Source of the DNA: Jeotgalibacillus malaysiensis
Lineage (GTDB): Bacteria; Bacillota; Bacilli; Bacillales; Jeotgalibacillaceae
Assembly (NCBI GenBank): GCA_000818095.1
Contig: CP009416.1
Coordinates: 742,501-806,500, forward strand
Direction of reading: 5' to 3'
DNA: 64,000 bases
In this document: positions 10,807 to 19,673 of the stretch, piece by piece
Position numbering within the stretch: position 1 is the stretch's first letter
How the letters are laid out: the number at the start of each line of letters is the position of its first letter
Made by a program: the position numbers and the translations under genes
The notes under the pieces: model-generated
What the model saw: the letters and a program-made list of their open reading frames with translations, nothing else
The model's database searches: none
What the model was told of the DNA's origin: nothing

Positions 10807-11625
10807 ATGAACCAGCAAGATATGACCGTCCATGAACATATAGGTGAAATAAGAAAACGACTCATCATTGTAGTCGTTTTCTTTGTCATTTCGATGGTGG
10901 GGGGCTTCTTCTTAGCAGAGCCGCTGATGAAATTCCTCCAGTCTTCAGACGAGGCAGCATCGATGACATTGAATGCATTCCGGGTAACGGATCCTGTAAA
11001 GATCTATTTCCAGATTATCATGTTCACTGCGTTGATCATGACGGCACCAGTTATACTCTACCAGCTTTGGGCATTTATCAGTCCGGGTCTGCATGACAGA
11101 GAACGGAAAGTAACCCTTAGTTACATTCCAGCATCCGTCATCTTGTTTTTAGCAGGCCTTGCGTTCGCATATTTTATTTTATTCCCATTCGTTGTCCGCT
11201 TCATGATGAACCTGTCGAACAATCTTGAGATCGAGCAGGTCATTGGGATCAACGAATTCTTCCAGTTCTTATTCCAAATGACAATCCCGTTCGGCTTCTT
11301 ATTCCAGCTGCCGGTGATCATGTTGTTTGTCACAAGACTGGGAATCGTCACACCAATGTTTCTGGCAAGCATCCGTAAGTACGCATACTTCGGACTGCTC
11401 GTCGTCGCAGCCTTTGTGACGCCGCCAGACATCTTCTCACACATGATCGTAACCGTACCGCTGATTTTACTCTACGAAATCAGCCTATGGATCGCGAAAA
11501 TCGGCTACAAAAAAGCACAAAAAGCTGAAGCCGAGCAGCGTGAGCTAGAAGAACAGGAACGCAGAGAGCGGATCGACCGCGAGCTTGCGAAAAAAGAAGA
11601 GTTGAAGGAAAACAGCGGGGAGTGA
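10807..11625 (+). CDS. tatC: Sec-independent translocase protein TatC
   Basis: A 272-residue polytopic protein with six predicted membrane helices and a highly charged cytoplasmic tail rich in Glu, Arg and Lys. The N-terminal HIGEIRKRLI matches the TatC signature, followed by LWAFISPGLHDRER and the conserved PPD motif in FVTPPDIFSH. TatC recognises the twin-arginine signal. It is the partner of the adjacent tatA and corresponds to YdiJ (TatCy). Confidence 0.96.
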   Translation: MNQQDMTVHEHIGEIRKRLIIVVVFFVISMVGGFFLAEPLMKFLQSSDEAASMTLNAFRVTDPVKIYFQIIMFTALIMTAPVILYQLWAFISPGLHDRERKVTLSYIPASVILFLAGLAFAYFILFPFVVRFMMNLSNNLEIEQVIGINEFFQFLFQMTIPFGFLFQLPVIMLFVTRLGIVTPMFLASIRKYAYFGLLVVAAFVTPPDIFSHMIVTVPLILLYEISLWIAKIGYKKAQKAEAEQRELEEQERRERIDRELAKKEELKENSGE

Positions 11626-11646
11626 TTCCGGCTGTTTTCTTTTTTG
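11610..11646 (+). terminator. Terminator of the tat genes
   Basis: Stem AAACAGC / GCTGTTT around the tatC stop codon, followed by TCTTTTTT. Confidence 0.7.
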
Positions 11647-11652
11647 GTGGGG

Positions 11653-11777
11653 TGGTTCGTAGAAAGATGAGTCATGTTCTTAGAAAAATCATCATGGTCC
11701 TTAGAACGATCAGCCATGTTCGGAGAAAAAAAGGTGACCTTCTTAGAAAAAACAGGGTGGTTCGTAGAAAAGTGTAA
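11653..11777. repeat. 21-bp-period tandem repeat, copy B (inverted)
   Basis: The reverse complement aligns along its length, with scattered substitutions, to 6965-7090, including the flanking ACACTTTTCTACGAACC. The two arrays form inverted repeats about 4.6 kb apart around ydiF-rex-tatA-tatC. A minus-strand ORF through it encodes only FLRT-type heptads and is not taken as a gene. Confidence 0.9.
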
Positions 11778-11819
11778 ATGTACCTACGCCCGCATCGCCC
11801 CGACCGCACCATCCACAAA

Positions 11820-11848
11820 CAAAAAAGCAGCGGCACGCAGCCGCTACT
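11820..11848 (-). terminator. Terminator of ydiL-ydiK
   Basis: On the minus strand, AGCGGC and GCCGCT form a short GC stem followed by GCTTTTTTG, overlapping the ydiK stop. Confidence 0.65.
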
Positions 11849-12047
11849 TCTTCTCATTCATATGCTTCTTAATCTTAAAGTGGAGTCCAATCAGCCTTAA
11901 GCCCGCCCCGATATCATACGTTGCAAATGCAACGAACAGATAGGCGAAGAAGCCCCAGCCGTTTTCGTTTACGCTGTTGACAGCGAAGTAAACGAAGAAT
12001 ACCCCAAGTATCAGATAGAAGATACCGTGTCCTAATGGAGATTTCAT
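11844..12047 (-). CDS. ydiK: Small membrane protein YdiK
   Basis: A 67-residue protein with two membrane segments (about 8-22 and 30-48) and a basic C-terminus (HFKIKKHMNEKK). It matches B. subtilis YdiK by position, size and character; function unknown. Its binding site GGAGG lies in the last codons of ydiL, and its ATG follows the ydiL stop directly, so the two are translationally coupled. Convergent with tatC. Confidence 0.88.
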   Translation of the reverse strand: MKSPLGHGIFYLILGVFFVYFAVNSVNENGWGFFAYLFVAFATYDIGAGLRLIGLHFKIKKHMNEKK

Positions 12048-12803
12048 TTACAAAATTCCTCCTATTGCAAAGCGCCACAGTACGAAGACTGCTTCATTCA
12101 TTTCAATGATCCGCTGAATTTCATCAGCAAAGAAGAACTGCGTCATCACGACAAATGTGTTGATCGCCATATGCGCAATGATTGGTACGATGATTCGTTT
12201 AGTATATGCATAAAGGAACGCGAATGCATAGCCCATTGCCGCATAAATCAGGATATGGGTGAAGTCGAAGTGAATCACCGCAAAGATCAGCGCACTGATC
12301 AGTCCTGAGATAAAGAAATTGTATTTACGATAGAACCAGCCGAAAATTACGCCACGGAACACAATTTCCTCTAAAATCGGTCCGATAATCGCAACTGCTA
12401 CAGCTGCGAGCGGGACGTATGACAGCAGGCTGATGATATCAGCTGTGTTCTGTGATCCCGGATCAATCCCGATCAGCGACTCAATGCCGACTGCAATCGC
12501 CTGACTGAAGAATGCCAGGAAGATCCCGATAAATGACCACAGCGCCGCCATCCCCGGGCTGACCTTTTTACCCGGAAGGTCCATCACGCCTTTATTCTTG
12601 TTCATGACAAGCAGTATAACAATCAGCGCGATCGTAAAGCTGATGAAGATCCAATAGCCTGATATTTGATAGAGCAGCACGGCAGGTTCACTATCTGAGA
12701 CCATTCCGCTGATAAATAATGCGAGCGGGACAGCGACAAATGTGGAAAGCTGCATAGCCACGTATGTGATTAATATAATGAGAAAGGTGCGGTTCACAAT
12801 CAT
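12048..12803 (-). CDS. ydiL: CPBP-family intramembrane metalloprotease YdiL
   Basis: A 251-residue protein with about seven membrane helices and the Abi/CPBP (Rce1-like) motifs: EEIVFRG, FAVIHF and HMAINTF, which supply the glutamates, histidines and asparagine of the presumed active site. Such proteins are intramembrane proteases or prenyl-protein peptidases; in bacteria some give bacteriocin self-immunity. The substrate is unknown. Position matches ydiL between tatC and groES in B. subtilis. AAAGGAG precedes the ATG. Confidence 0.9.
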   Translation of the reverse strand: MIVNRTFLIILITYVAMQLSTFVAVPLALFISGMVSDSEPAVLLYQISGYWIFISFTIALIVILLVMNKNKGVMDLPGKKVSPGMAALWSFIGIFLAFFSQAIAVGIESLIGIDPGSQNTADIISLLSYVPLAAVAVAIIGPILEEIVFRGVIFGWFYRKYNFFISGLISALIFAVIHFDFTHILIYAAMGYAFAFLYAYTKRIIVPIIAHMAINTFVVMTQFFFADEIQRIIEMNEAVFVLWRFAIGGIL

Positions 12804-12934
12804 ACTCCTTTGAAATAGATTCGTTCTGTTTATTCTACTATTGAACTACAGCGCCTTCAATTGATAGCTACGATGTCAGACGTATTAAGTAGACATTTTG
12901 TGAATAGGGTGTGGAGGATGTGCTTTTGAAAACC

Positions 12935-13063
12935 GCTGACCTTCTCCGTGCAGGACTGCGCTTTCCTGCCCCCGGGCGGTGAGCCTCTTCATGCTTCGCA
13001 TGCTGAGTCTCACCTGTCCCTTTTCCGGGGCGGGAGTCTTCGTCCTGCACTCCGAAGGTCAGC
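12935..13063. repeat. 129-bp hairpin repeat, copy C4
   Basis: Arms GCTGACCTTC / GAAGGTCAGC and GTGCAGGAC / GTCCTGCAC; core GCGGTGAGCCTCTTC and GAGTCTCACC. Same orientation as C1. Lies upstream of ydiL; with C5 it makes a head-to-head pair before groES. Confidence 0.85.
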
Positions 13064-13166
13064 TGGAGAGTAGTATAACCATTCATCAAAAAGACAAATA
13101 CTCGCAATAAAAGGGGGTGTTACTTTTTAATAAAGATGATATTACATACTTGATTCACCCGACTCA

Positions 13167-13295
13167 GCTGGCTCTTGTAGTGGAGGACGTAGACTCCTGC
13201 GGCATAGAAGCGACAGCTGAGACCCCGCAAAGCGAAGCTCTAGGAGGCTCAGCGCGCGGCCGCGGAAAGCGAAGTCCTCCACGGAAAGAGCCAGC
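13167..13295. repeat. 129-bp hairpin repeat, copy C5
   Basis: Arms GCTGGCTCTT / AAGAGCCAGC and GTGGAGGAC / GTCCTCCAC; core CAGCTGAGACCCC and AGGAGGCTCAGC. Opposite orientation to C4, 104 bases away, and 45 bases upstream of the groE promoter. Confidence 0.85.
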
Positions 13296-13339
13296 GATTA
13301 CTTCAAACAAATTTTTAAAAAAATTTAAACCCATCCTAC

Positions 13340-13368
13340 TTGCAAAAACAACTCAAATTAATTAAACT
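13340..13368 (+). promoter_or_regulatory. SigA-type groE promoter
   Basis: TTGCAA, 17-bp spacer, TAAACT, placed just before the CIRCE so that transcription would start inside or next to the operator. Confidence 0.6.
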
Positions 13369-13378
13369 AATAATTGTG

Positions 13379-13405
13379 TTAGCACTCATATGTGAAGAGT
13401 GCTAA
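13379..13405 (+). promoter_or_regulatory. CIRCE operator (HrcA)
   Basis: A perfect TTAGCACTC, 9-bp spacer, GAGTGCTAA. HrcA bound here represses groESL until heat or misfolded protein draws GroEL away from it. Confidence 0.98.
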
Positions 13406-13440
13406 TAAACGAAGAACATAATTCAAGGAGGTTGTTTCAC

Positions 13441-13725
13441 TTGTTAAAACCATTAGGTGATCGCGTAGTAATTGAGTTGGTAGAGTCTGAGGATAAAACG
13501 TCAAGCGGGATTGTACTTCCGGATAGTGCGAAAGAAAAGCCACAGGAAGGTAAGATCGTTGCCGTAGGTACAGGACGTGTACTTGAAAACGGTGAACGTG
13601 TTGAGCTTGAAGTATCTGTTGATGACCGTATCCTTTTCTCTAAGTACGCTGGTACAGAAGTGAAATACCAGGGCACAGAATACCTTATCCTTCGTGAAAG
13701 CGATATTCTGGCTGTCGTAAACTAA
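13441..13725 (+). CDS. groES: Co-chaperonin GroES
   Basis: The 94-residue heptameric lid of the GroEL chamber. The product begins [12 protein letters not shown] and carries the mobile loop around [18 protein letters not shown] and the end [13 protein letters not shown]. The TTG start at 13441 is chosen because AAGGAGG lies 9 bases upstream and the protein then matches the family exactly. An upstream in-frame start at 13399 would lie in CIRCE. Repressed by HrcA through CIRCE; co-transcribed with groEL 60 bases later. Confidence 0.98.
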   Translation: MLKPLGDRVVIELVESEDKTSSGIVLPDSAKEKPQEGKIVAVGTGRVLENGERVELEVSVDDRILFSKYAGTEVKYQGTEYLILRESDILAVVN

Positions 13726-13746
13726 TTCAATCATTTAAACACATAA

Positions 13747-15408
<1,662 letters not shown>

Positions 15409-15422
15409 TGTCATCCCCCAGA

Positions 15423-15467
15423 AAAACGCCAAACCTTTTATAAATAAAGGTTTGGCGTTTTTATTTT
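15423..15467 (+). terminator. Terminator of groESL
   Basis: A long stem AAAAACGCCAAACCTTT / AAAGGTTTGGCGTTTTT with A and T tails; works in either direction. Confidence 0.95.
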
Positions 15468-15493
15468 CTCCTATCCCTAAAACAAACTCCATC

Positions 15494-16002
15494 CTACTCT
15501 AATGGTTTCCTTAATAAAAAACCTTGTCCTATATGGACGCCTAACATTTTGGCTATTGCCAAATCCTTTTCATCTTTTTTTGCTGACAAACCTCTAACAT
15601 CATTTTAACTTCGTTTTGCTTTTTATCTGAATTGAATAGCCCTTTAGAAATGGATTTGTCTAATTATACGTAGCCTGGTTCTAAATCAATAACAGATTTC
15701 AATGATGTCTCTTCTATACCAAAATCCTTAATAGCAATTCCATACCCTTTTTGTTTTAATATGTCTACGATTTGCCTGAATGAACTCAAATCTAATACTT
15801 TTTCTGCTTCACTAATTTCAAATATTATTTCTGAGGATCTGGTACAGGACTCATTTAGATCGTCCAGAAATCCAATAAACAAAGGGTTCATTATGGTAGA
15901 GGGGTATACATTTACAAACAATCTATCCAATAGCACGTTTTTATAGTATACTTGGTATATTCGAACATAAATAGTACGCACTTTAAAAGCGTATAGTAAC
16001 AA
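15494..16002 (-). pseudogene. Broken EAL-domain gene (cyclic-di-GMP phosphodiesterase remnant)
   Basis: On the minus strand the reading runs LFVNVYPSTI, then IIFEISEAEKVLDLSSFRQ, GYGIAIKDFG and DLEPGYV, then a TAA where the family has the lysine of KLD. The same frame continues LDKSISKGLF. A frame change later gives DLAIAKMLGVHIGQGFLL and RKPLE, the normal end of an EAL domain. So a C-terminal two-thirds of an EAL phosphodiesterase survives with one in-frame stop and one indel; the N-terminal EAL motif is absent. Residues before LFVNV (about 15910-16002) overlap the hxlR promoter region and are probably not from the gene. Confidence 0.85.
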
Positions 16003-16018
16003 AAAGTATACTAATGGA
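15973..16018 (+). promoter_or_regulatory. HxlR-type bipartite element, copy A (upstream of hxlR)
   Basis: Two blocks, AGTACGCACTTTA at 15973-15985 and AAAAGTATACTAATGGA at 16002-16018, separated by 16 bases. The same blocks with the same spacing lie upstream of hxlA at 35044-35089. TATACT could serve as a -10 without a good -35, as expected for an activator-dependent promoter. HxlR is a formaldehyde-responsive activator in B. subtilis; binding here is inferred. Confidence 0.75.
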
Positions 16019-16041
16019 TAACATAAGGGGGAGTGAAGTGG

Positions 16042-16410
16042 ATGCCGAATTTGGGGAATAAAACCTTTAACTGTGAAAAAGAATTAACACTTTCAATAAT
16101 CGGTGGTAAATGGAAAATGTTGATTTTATGGCATTTAGGTAAGGAAGGAACAAAACGATTTGGTGAATTAAAGTCCCTTATACCAGGGATTACCCAGAGA
16201 ATGCTTGTAAATCAATTACGCGAACTTGAAGATCATTTAATCGTACACCGTGAAGTGTACCCTGTTGTTCCACCAAAAGTTGAATACTCATTGACTGAGC
16301 ATGGTAAAAGTCTTATACCAATTCTGGATGTTATGTATGAGTGGGGTAAAGATTATATTGAGAATGTAGTGGATAAGGAAACGGAAGCAGAAGATCCATC
16401 AGCTATTTAG
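16042..16410 (+). CDS. hxlR: HxlR-type transcriptional regulator
   Basis: A 122-residue winged-helix protein, almost entirely the HxlR domain: [65 protein letters not shown]. It is close to B. subtilis HxlR, the activator of the ribulose-monophosphate formaldehyde pathway, and it keeps the single early cysteine (C10). The ATG at 16042 has GGGGGAG 8 bases upstream; a GTG at 16033 overlaps that site. hxlB-hxlA lie 17-19 kb downstream instead of adjacent, but share the same upstream element. Confidence 0.88.
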   Translation: MPNLGNKTFNCEKELTLSIIGGKWKMLILWHLGKEGTKRFGELKSLIPGITQRMLVNQLRELEDHLIVHREVYPVVPPKVEYSLTEHGKSLIPILDVMYEWGKDYIENVVDKETEAEDPSAI

Positions 16411-16411
16411 C

Positions 16412-16461
16412 AAAAAAGCTTTGAACAGTGATTTTAAATATCACTGTTCAAAGCTTTTTTA
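16412..16461 (+). terminator. Terminator of hxlR
   Basis: A stem of about 20 bp, AAAAAAGCTTTGAACAGTGA paired with TCACTGTTCAAAGCTTTTTT, ends in a T run. Confidence 0.95.
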
Positions 16462-16572
16462 TTTCAGATCACAACTTGCTCTTATTCAGGAAGAAATAAT
16501 CAGGATGCGCATATAAAAGGGGGAATGATCGTCCTTGCATTTAATGATCGATTAGCTGGAATTCTTTTCTTT

Positions 16573-17037
16573 TCAGTGCATACTTTGTAATTCCAGAATA
16601 AATTCATACCCAAAGTAAAAGCTAAATCTAATCAATAAAATTCCGGCAATAATAGAAACCCATTTTATAGCTTTTTGATTAAGTAATTGCCTGCTGTAAT
16701 GCACAATAAAGGATAGAGCAATGTCATGAATTAATATACCAACGATAATACGACTTGCGACAACTCTGCGTCTGAAGCGTCGCAATCTTCTTCTTGGATA
16801 TCCGTAACCGCCATAGAATTGTCGAGTGTCCATTTCATCCCAGTTTTCCAGCTCATCCTCCATTACATCCTCACCAGTTAACATGCTAACACTGTCCCAA
16901 TCAACATCTTCAATAATACCATCCACATAACTGCCATCTGTCATCGTTAAAATTACATGATAATACATATGTTTTTTGCACTCATCATGTGAATTATTTA
17001 AATGACTGTGGTAATCCCGATTTTTATCTACATTCAC
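16573..17037 (-). pseudogene. Chimeric ORF: Bacillus small protein N-half joined to LysE-like C-terminus
   Basis: A single open frame of 154 codons. Residues 25-92 (YYHVILTMTDGSYVDGIIED ... YGYPRRRLRRFRRR) look like a small, widespread Bacillus protein of unknown function that normally ends shortly after the RRRFRRF stretch. Residues 93-154 (ASRIIVGILIHDIALSFIVH ... QKAIKWVSIIAGILLI) look like the last two membrane helices of a LysE-family exporter. A deletion that fused two neighbours in frame is the simplest reading. Whether the product is made is unknown. The part assignments are from memory of the families. Confidence 0.6.
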
Positions 17038-17052
17038 TTTTCCTCATCTCCA

Positions 17053-17081
17053 TTGACAAAACATTTTTAAAACATTAGAAT
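17053..17081 (+). promoter_or_regulatory. SigA-type bioB promoter
   Basis: TTGACA, 17-bp spacer, TAGAAT: a near-consensus promoter ending 2 bases before the BirA operator. Confidence 0.85.
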
Positions 17082-17083
17082 TT

Positions 17084-17114
17084 GAGTTAACTTATTATTA
17101 AAATTAGTTAACTC
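17084..17114 (+). promoter_or_regulatory. BirA (biotin repressor) operator
   Basis: A perfect inverted repeat GAGTTAAC, 15-bp spacer, GTTAACTC, spanning the expected transcription start. It matches the GTTAAC-type BirA operators of Firmicutes. Biotinyl-AMP-bound BirA should shut bioB off when biotin is plentiful. Confidence 0.9.
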
Positions 17115-17233
17115 ATTTTTTAGTAAAGTTGAACACACCATTGCAGGAATGTCTTTTAATCTTTCTTGTAGAATTCTGATGAATTTAATAAAAAGTGGAT
17201 TTAGATTGTACTTATTCGGATGGGGGCAAAAAA

Positions 17234-18262
17234 ATGACAAAATGGATGAAACTTGCAGAAAGAGTGCTCGATGGAGAGGAAGTTACAACATCAGAGGCCA
17301 TTTCGATCTTAGAATGTCCAGATGATGATGTATTGTTATTGATGCATGCCGCTTTTAAAATAAGAAAGTACTATTATGGAAAAAAAGTAAAGCTTAATAT
17401 GATTATTAATGCAAAGTCCGGGCTGTGCCCTGAAAATTGTGGCTATTGCTCTCAATCTTCCATTTCAACAGCACCCATTGAATCGTACATCATGATAAAC
17501 AAAGATAAGCTTGTTGAAGGGGCGAAGCGCGCTCACAGCTTAAACATCGGAACATACTGTATTGTTGCCAGTGGCAGAGGTCCATCTAATCGTGATGTTG
17601 ACCAGGTGTCTGAGGCAGTAAAAGAAATAAAAGAATCCTATGGACTAAAAGTATGCGCCTGCCTCGGATTATTAAAGCCGGAACAAGCGGAGCGACTAAA
17701 AGAAGCAGGCGTAGATCGCTATAATCATAATATCAATACTTCTGAGAGTAACCATCCAAACATTACAACTTCACATACATACGATGATCGAGTCAATACA
17801 GTGAAAACAGCCAAAAGTTCCGGGCTTTCTCCGTGTTCAGGAGTCATTGTAGGGATGAGGGAAGCGAAGCAGGATGTAGTTGATATGGCACGCAGCTTAA
17901 AAGTACTGGACGCAGATTCAATACCGGTCAACTTTTTGCATGCGATTGACGGCACTCCGCTTGAAGGAGTAAAAGAGTTAACTCCGCTTTATTGCTTGAA
18001 AGTATTAGCGTTATTTCGTTTCATCAATCCAACCAAGGAAATTCGAATTTCAGGTGGGCGGGAAGTTAATCTTCGTTCATTACAGCCATTAGGGCTTTAT
18101 GCAGCCAATTCAATCTTCGTCGGAGATTACTTAACAACTACGGGACAAGAAGAAAATAAGGACTATAAAATGCTGCTTGATTTAGGGTTTGAAATTGAGT
18201 CCGTAGAAGAAATGAAAGCTGGACTGGCAGTGGAGAATGATAAGTCAATAAGGCAACCTTAA
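17234..18262 (+). CDS. bioB: Biotin synthase BioB
   Basis: A radical-SAM enzyme that inserts sulfur into dethiobiotin. The 342-residue product has the SAM cluster CPENCGYC (C65, C69, C72), YNHNINTSESNHPNI and GGREVNLRSLQPLGLYAANS. It is close to B. subtilis BioB throughout. The ATG at 17234 follows GGGGG; upstream in-frame codons add 13 residues not seen in the family. No other bio gene is in the window, so this is a stand-alone, BirA-controlled bioB. The leader from the predicted start is about 145 nt. Confidence 0.97.
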   Translation: MTKWMKLAERVLDGEEVTTSEAISILECPDDDVLLLMHAAFKIRKYYYGKKVKLNMIINAKSGLCPENCGYCSQSSISTAPIESYIMINKDKLVEGAKRAHSLNIGTYCIVASGRGPSNRDVDQVSEAVKEIKESYGLKVCACLGLLKPEQAERLKEAGVDRYNHNINTSESNHPNITTSHTYDDRVNTVKTAKSSGLSPCSGVIVGMREAKQDVVDMARSLKVLDADSIPVNFLHAIDGTPLEGVKELTPLYCLKVLALFRFINPTKEIRISGGREVNLRSLQPLGLYAANSIFVGDYLTTTGQEENKDYKMLLDLGFEIESVEEMKAGLAVENDKSIRQP

Positions 18263-18272
18263 TCTCAACTGC

Positions 18273-18300
18273 TCTTTGTTCAGACTGAATTGAACAAAGA
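18273..18300 (+). terminator. Hairpin after bioB
   Basis: A 10-bp perfect stem TCTTTGTTCA / TGAACAAAGA with an 8-nt loop; the T run comes only 8 bases later, so termination is likely but not ideal. Confidence 0.6.
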
Positions 18301-18339
18301 TTGCGTGCTTTTTGTCTTTAGTAATGGAGTGGAACCATA

Positions 18340-18709
18340 GAGTTTGCTAATCTTACAGTAATGTCAGACAGATATAAGCTTACAGAAGAGGCACTTACTC
18401 AATTTAAAAAATTTCAAGCGAAAGCTGTTTCTAAAGCTGGCTCAAGAAGCCCGAAAAGGAAATAAAAGAAATATCGAACAGTATTTCCGCTACAGTCTCC
18501 ATTATAATTGTACCCGTCAACTGAATAATATCGACCTTCCTATTTTGCTGGTCTATGGCAGTAAAGATAAATCATTTTATTCATATGCCAGAATACTGCA
18601 TAAAAAATTACCCAGGAATAAATTAATATTCTTTAATGCAAAGCATCAAATCCCTACGAAAGCTGCAACTGAGTTAAATGAAATGATCAGTCAATTTGTC
18701 AAAACATAA
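18340..18709 (+). pseudogene. Alpha/beta hydrolase remnant
   Basis: The 3' part of a hydrolase gene: EFANLTVMSDRYKLTEEALT in one frame, then a frameshift near 18420-18440, then FLKLAQEARKGNKRNIEQYF, NNIDLPILLVYGSKDKSF and the catalytic-histidine region AKHQIPTKAATELNEMISQF to a TAA at 18707. The N-terminal half with the nucleophile serine is absent and no start or RBS is seen. Non-functional. Confidence 0.8.
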
Positions 18710-18787
18710 ATGGGGTTTGCGCTAATGGCGGTGAATGTAAAAAAATTCACCGCCAAAAGGGCAATATAAGCTCTTGTCGCCTAAAAT

Positions 18788-18846
18788 ACAAACAGAAAAA
18801 AGACTCTGATCATCTTTTCAGATGATTAAAGCTTTTTTCTGTTTGT
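18788..18846 (-). terminator. Terminator of the 18877 gene
   Basis: Long inverted repeat AAACAGAAAAAAG / CTTTTTTCTGTTT enclosing GATCATC / AGATGATTA; the minus strand gives a hairpin with T tail just after the SDR stop. A second small hairpin (GGTGAAT / ATTCACC) lies at about 18730-18753. Confidence 0.75.
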
Positions 18847-18876
18847 GCTGGTTTAGTCCCAGTCTCATCATATGAA

Positions 18877-19593
18877 TTAAATCAATCGTGCACCACCATC
18901 AATATCAACAACAGATCCAGTTGTAAATCCATTTTTTGCTAAGTAAACGTAAGATTGCGCGATGTCTTCAGGCTGTGCAATACGTTTTACAGGAAGCTGG
19001 TCAGCAATTCCTTTGAACATGCCTTCACGTTGATCTTCCGGCATTCCTGCGTATATCGGTGTATCTACAATACCAGGTGATACAACATTTACGCGCATTG
19101 GTGATAGCTCAATAGCCAGTCCTCTTACTAAACCATCAACCGCAGAATTAATTGCTGCTAATGTAGATGCTCCCTGAGGTGGGCGTTGACCATACACGCC
19201 TGATGTAAGCGTGATGGAACTCTCATCATTTAAGTAAGGGAGGGCGGCAAGAGCCGTAGCATATTGACCCCAGAACTTACTGTCGAATGCTTCTTTCGCA
19301 TTTTCAACCGGCAGCTCTTTAAATAGTCCCATGGTTCCTTCGCCAGCAGTTACTACCAAGTGATCAAAATTCCCTACATTCTTAAAGAAGTCAGCTAGAC
19401 TCTCGTCGTTACGAAAATCCAGCTCGTATCCTTCTACATCCTGACCCAGCAAATTCTTTGCCTCATCAAGCCTGGCAGAAGAACGGCTTGCAATTACTAC
19501 TTGAGCAGATTCTTCTAAAAATGCTTTGGCAGTAGCCAGGCCGATCCCTGAAGTACCACCGACGACAACAACGCGTTTTCCTTGTAATGACAT
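18877..19593 (-). CDS. Atypical short-chain dehydrogenase/reductase
   Basis: A 238-residue Rossmann protein with the nucleotide motif GGTSGIG (12-18), the ASRSS turn typical of NADP binding, and the C-terminal PGIVDTPIY and GSVVDIDGG. The catalytic YxxxK is missing: where classical SDRs read YxxxK the sequence is GASTLAAINSAVDG. This belongs to a recognised group of SDR-like proteins without the Tyr-Lys pair, so normal dehydrogenase chemistry is doubtful. It follows the QorB-like gene by 80 bases on the same strand and is probably in the same Rrf2-controlled unit. Confidence 0.85.
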   Translation of the reverse strand: MSLQGKRVVVVGGTSGIGLATAKAFLEESAQVVIASRSSARLDEAKNLLGQDVEGYELDFRNDESLADFFKNVGNFDHLVVTAGEGTMGLFKELPVENAKEAFDSKFWGQYATALAALPYLNDESSITLTSGVYGQRPPQGASTLAAINSAVDGLVRGLAIELSPMRVNVVSPGIVDTPIYAGMPEDQREGMFKGIADQLPVKRIAQPEDIAQSYVYLAKNGFTTGSVVDIDGGARLI

Positions 19594-19673
19594 GAAATAG
19601 CCTCCTGTATCATCAGTAATTTAATTGACAACAAGATGTTTATTTCCGAAAAGGACCTGATTTATTCTTTAAT

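Noticed and set aside
11672-11857. 61-residue minus-strand ORF rich in FLRT heptads
   Set aside because: Heptads follow from the 21-bp repeat; there is no RBS and the inverted copy at 6977 is not open in the same way.
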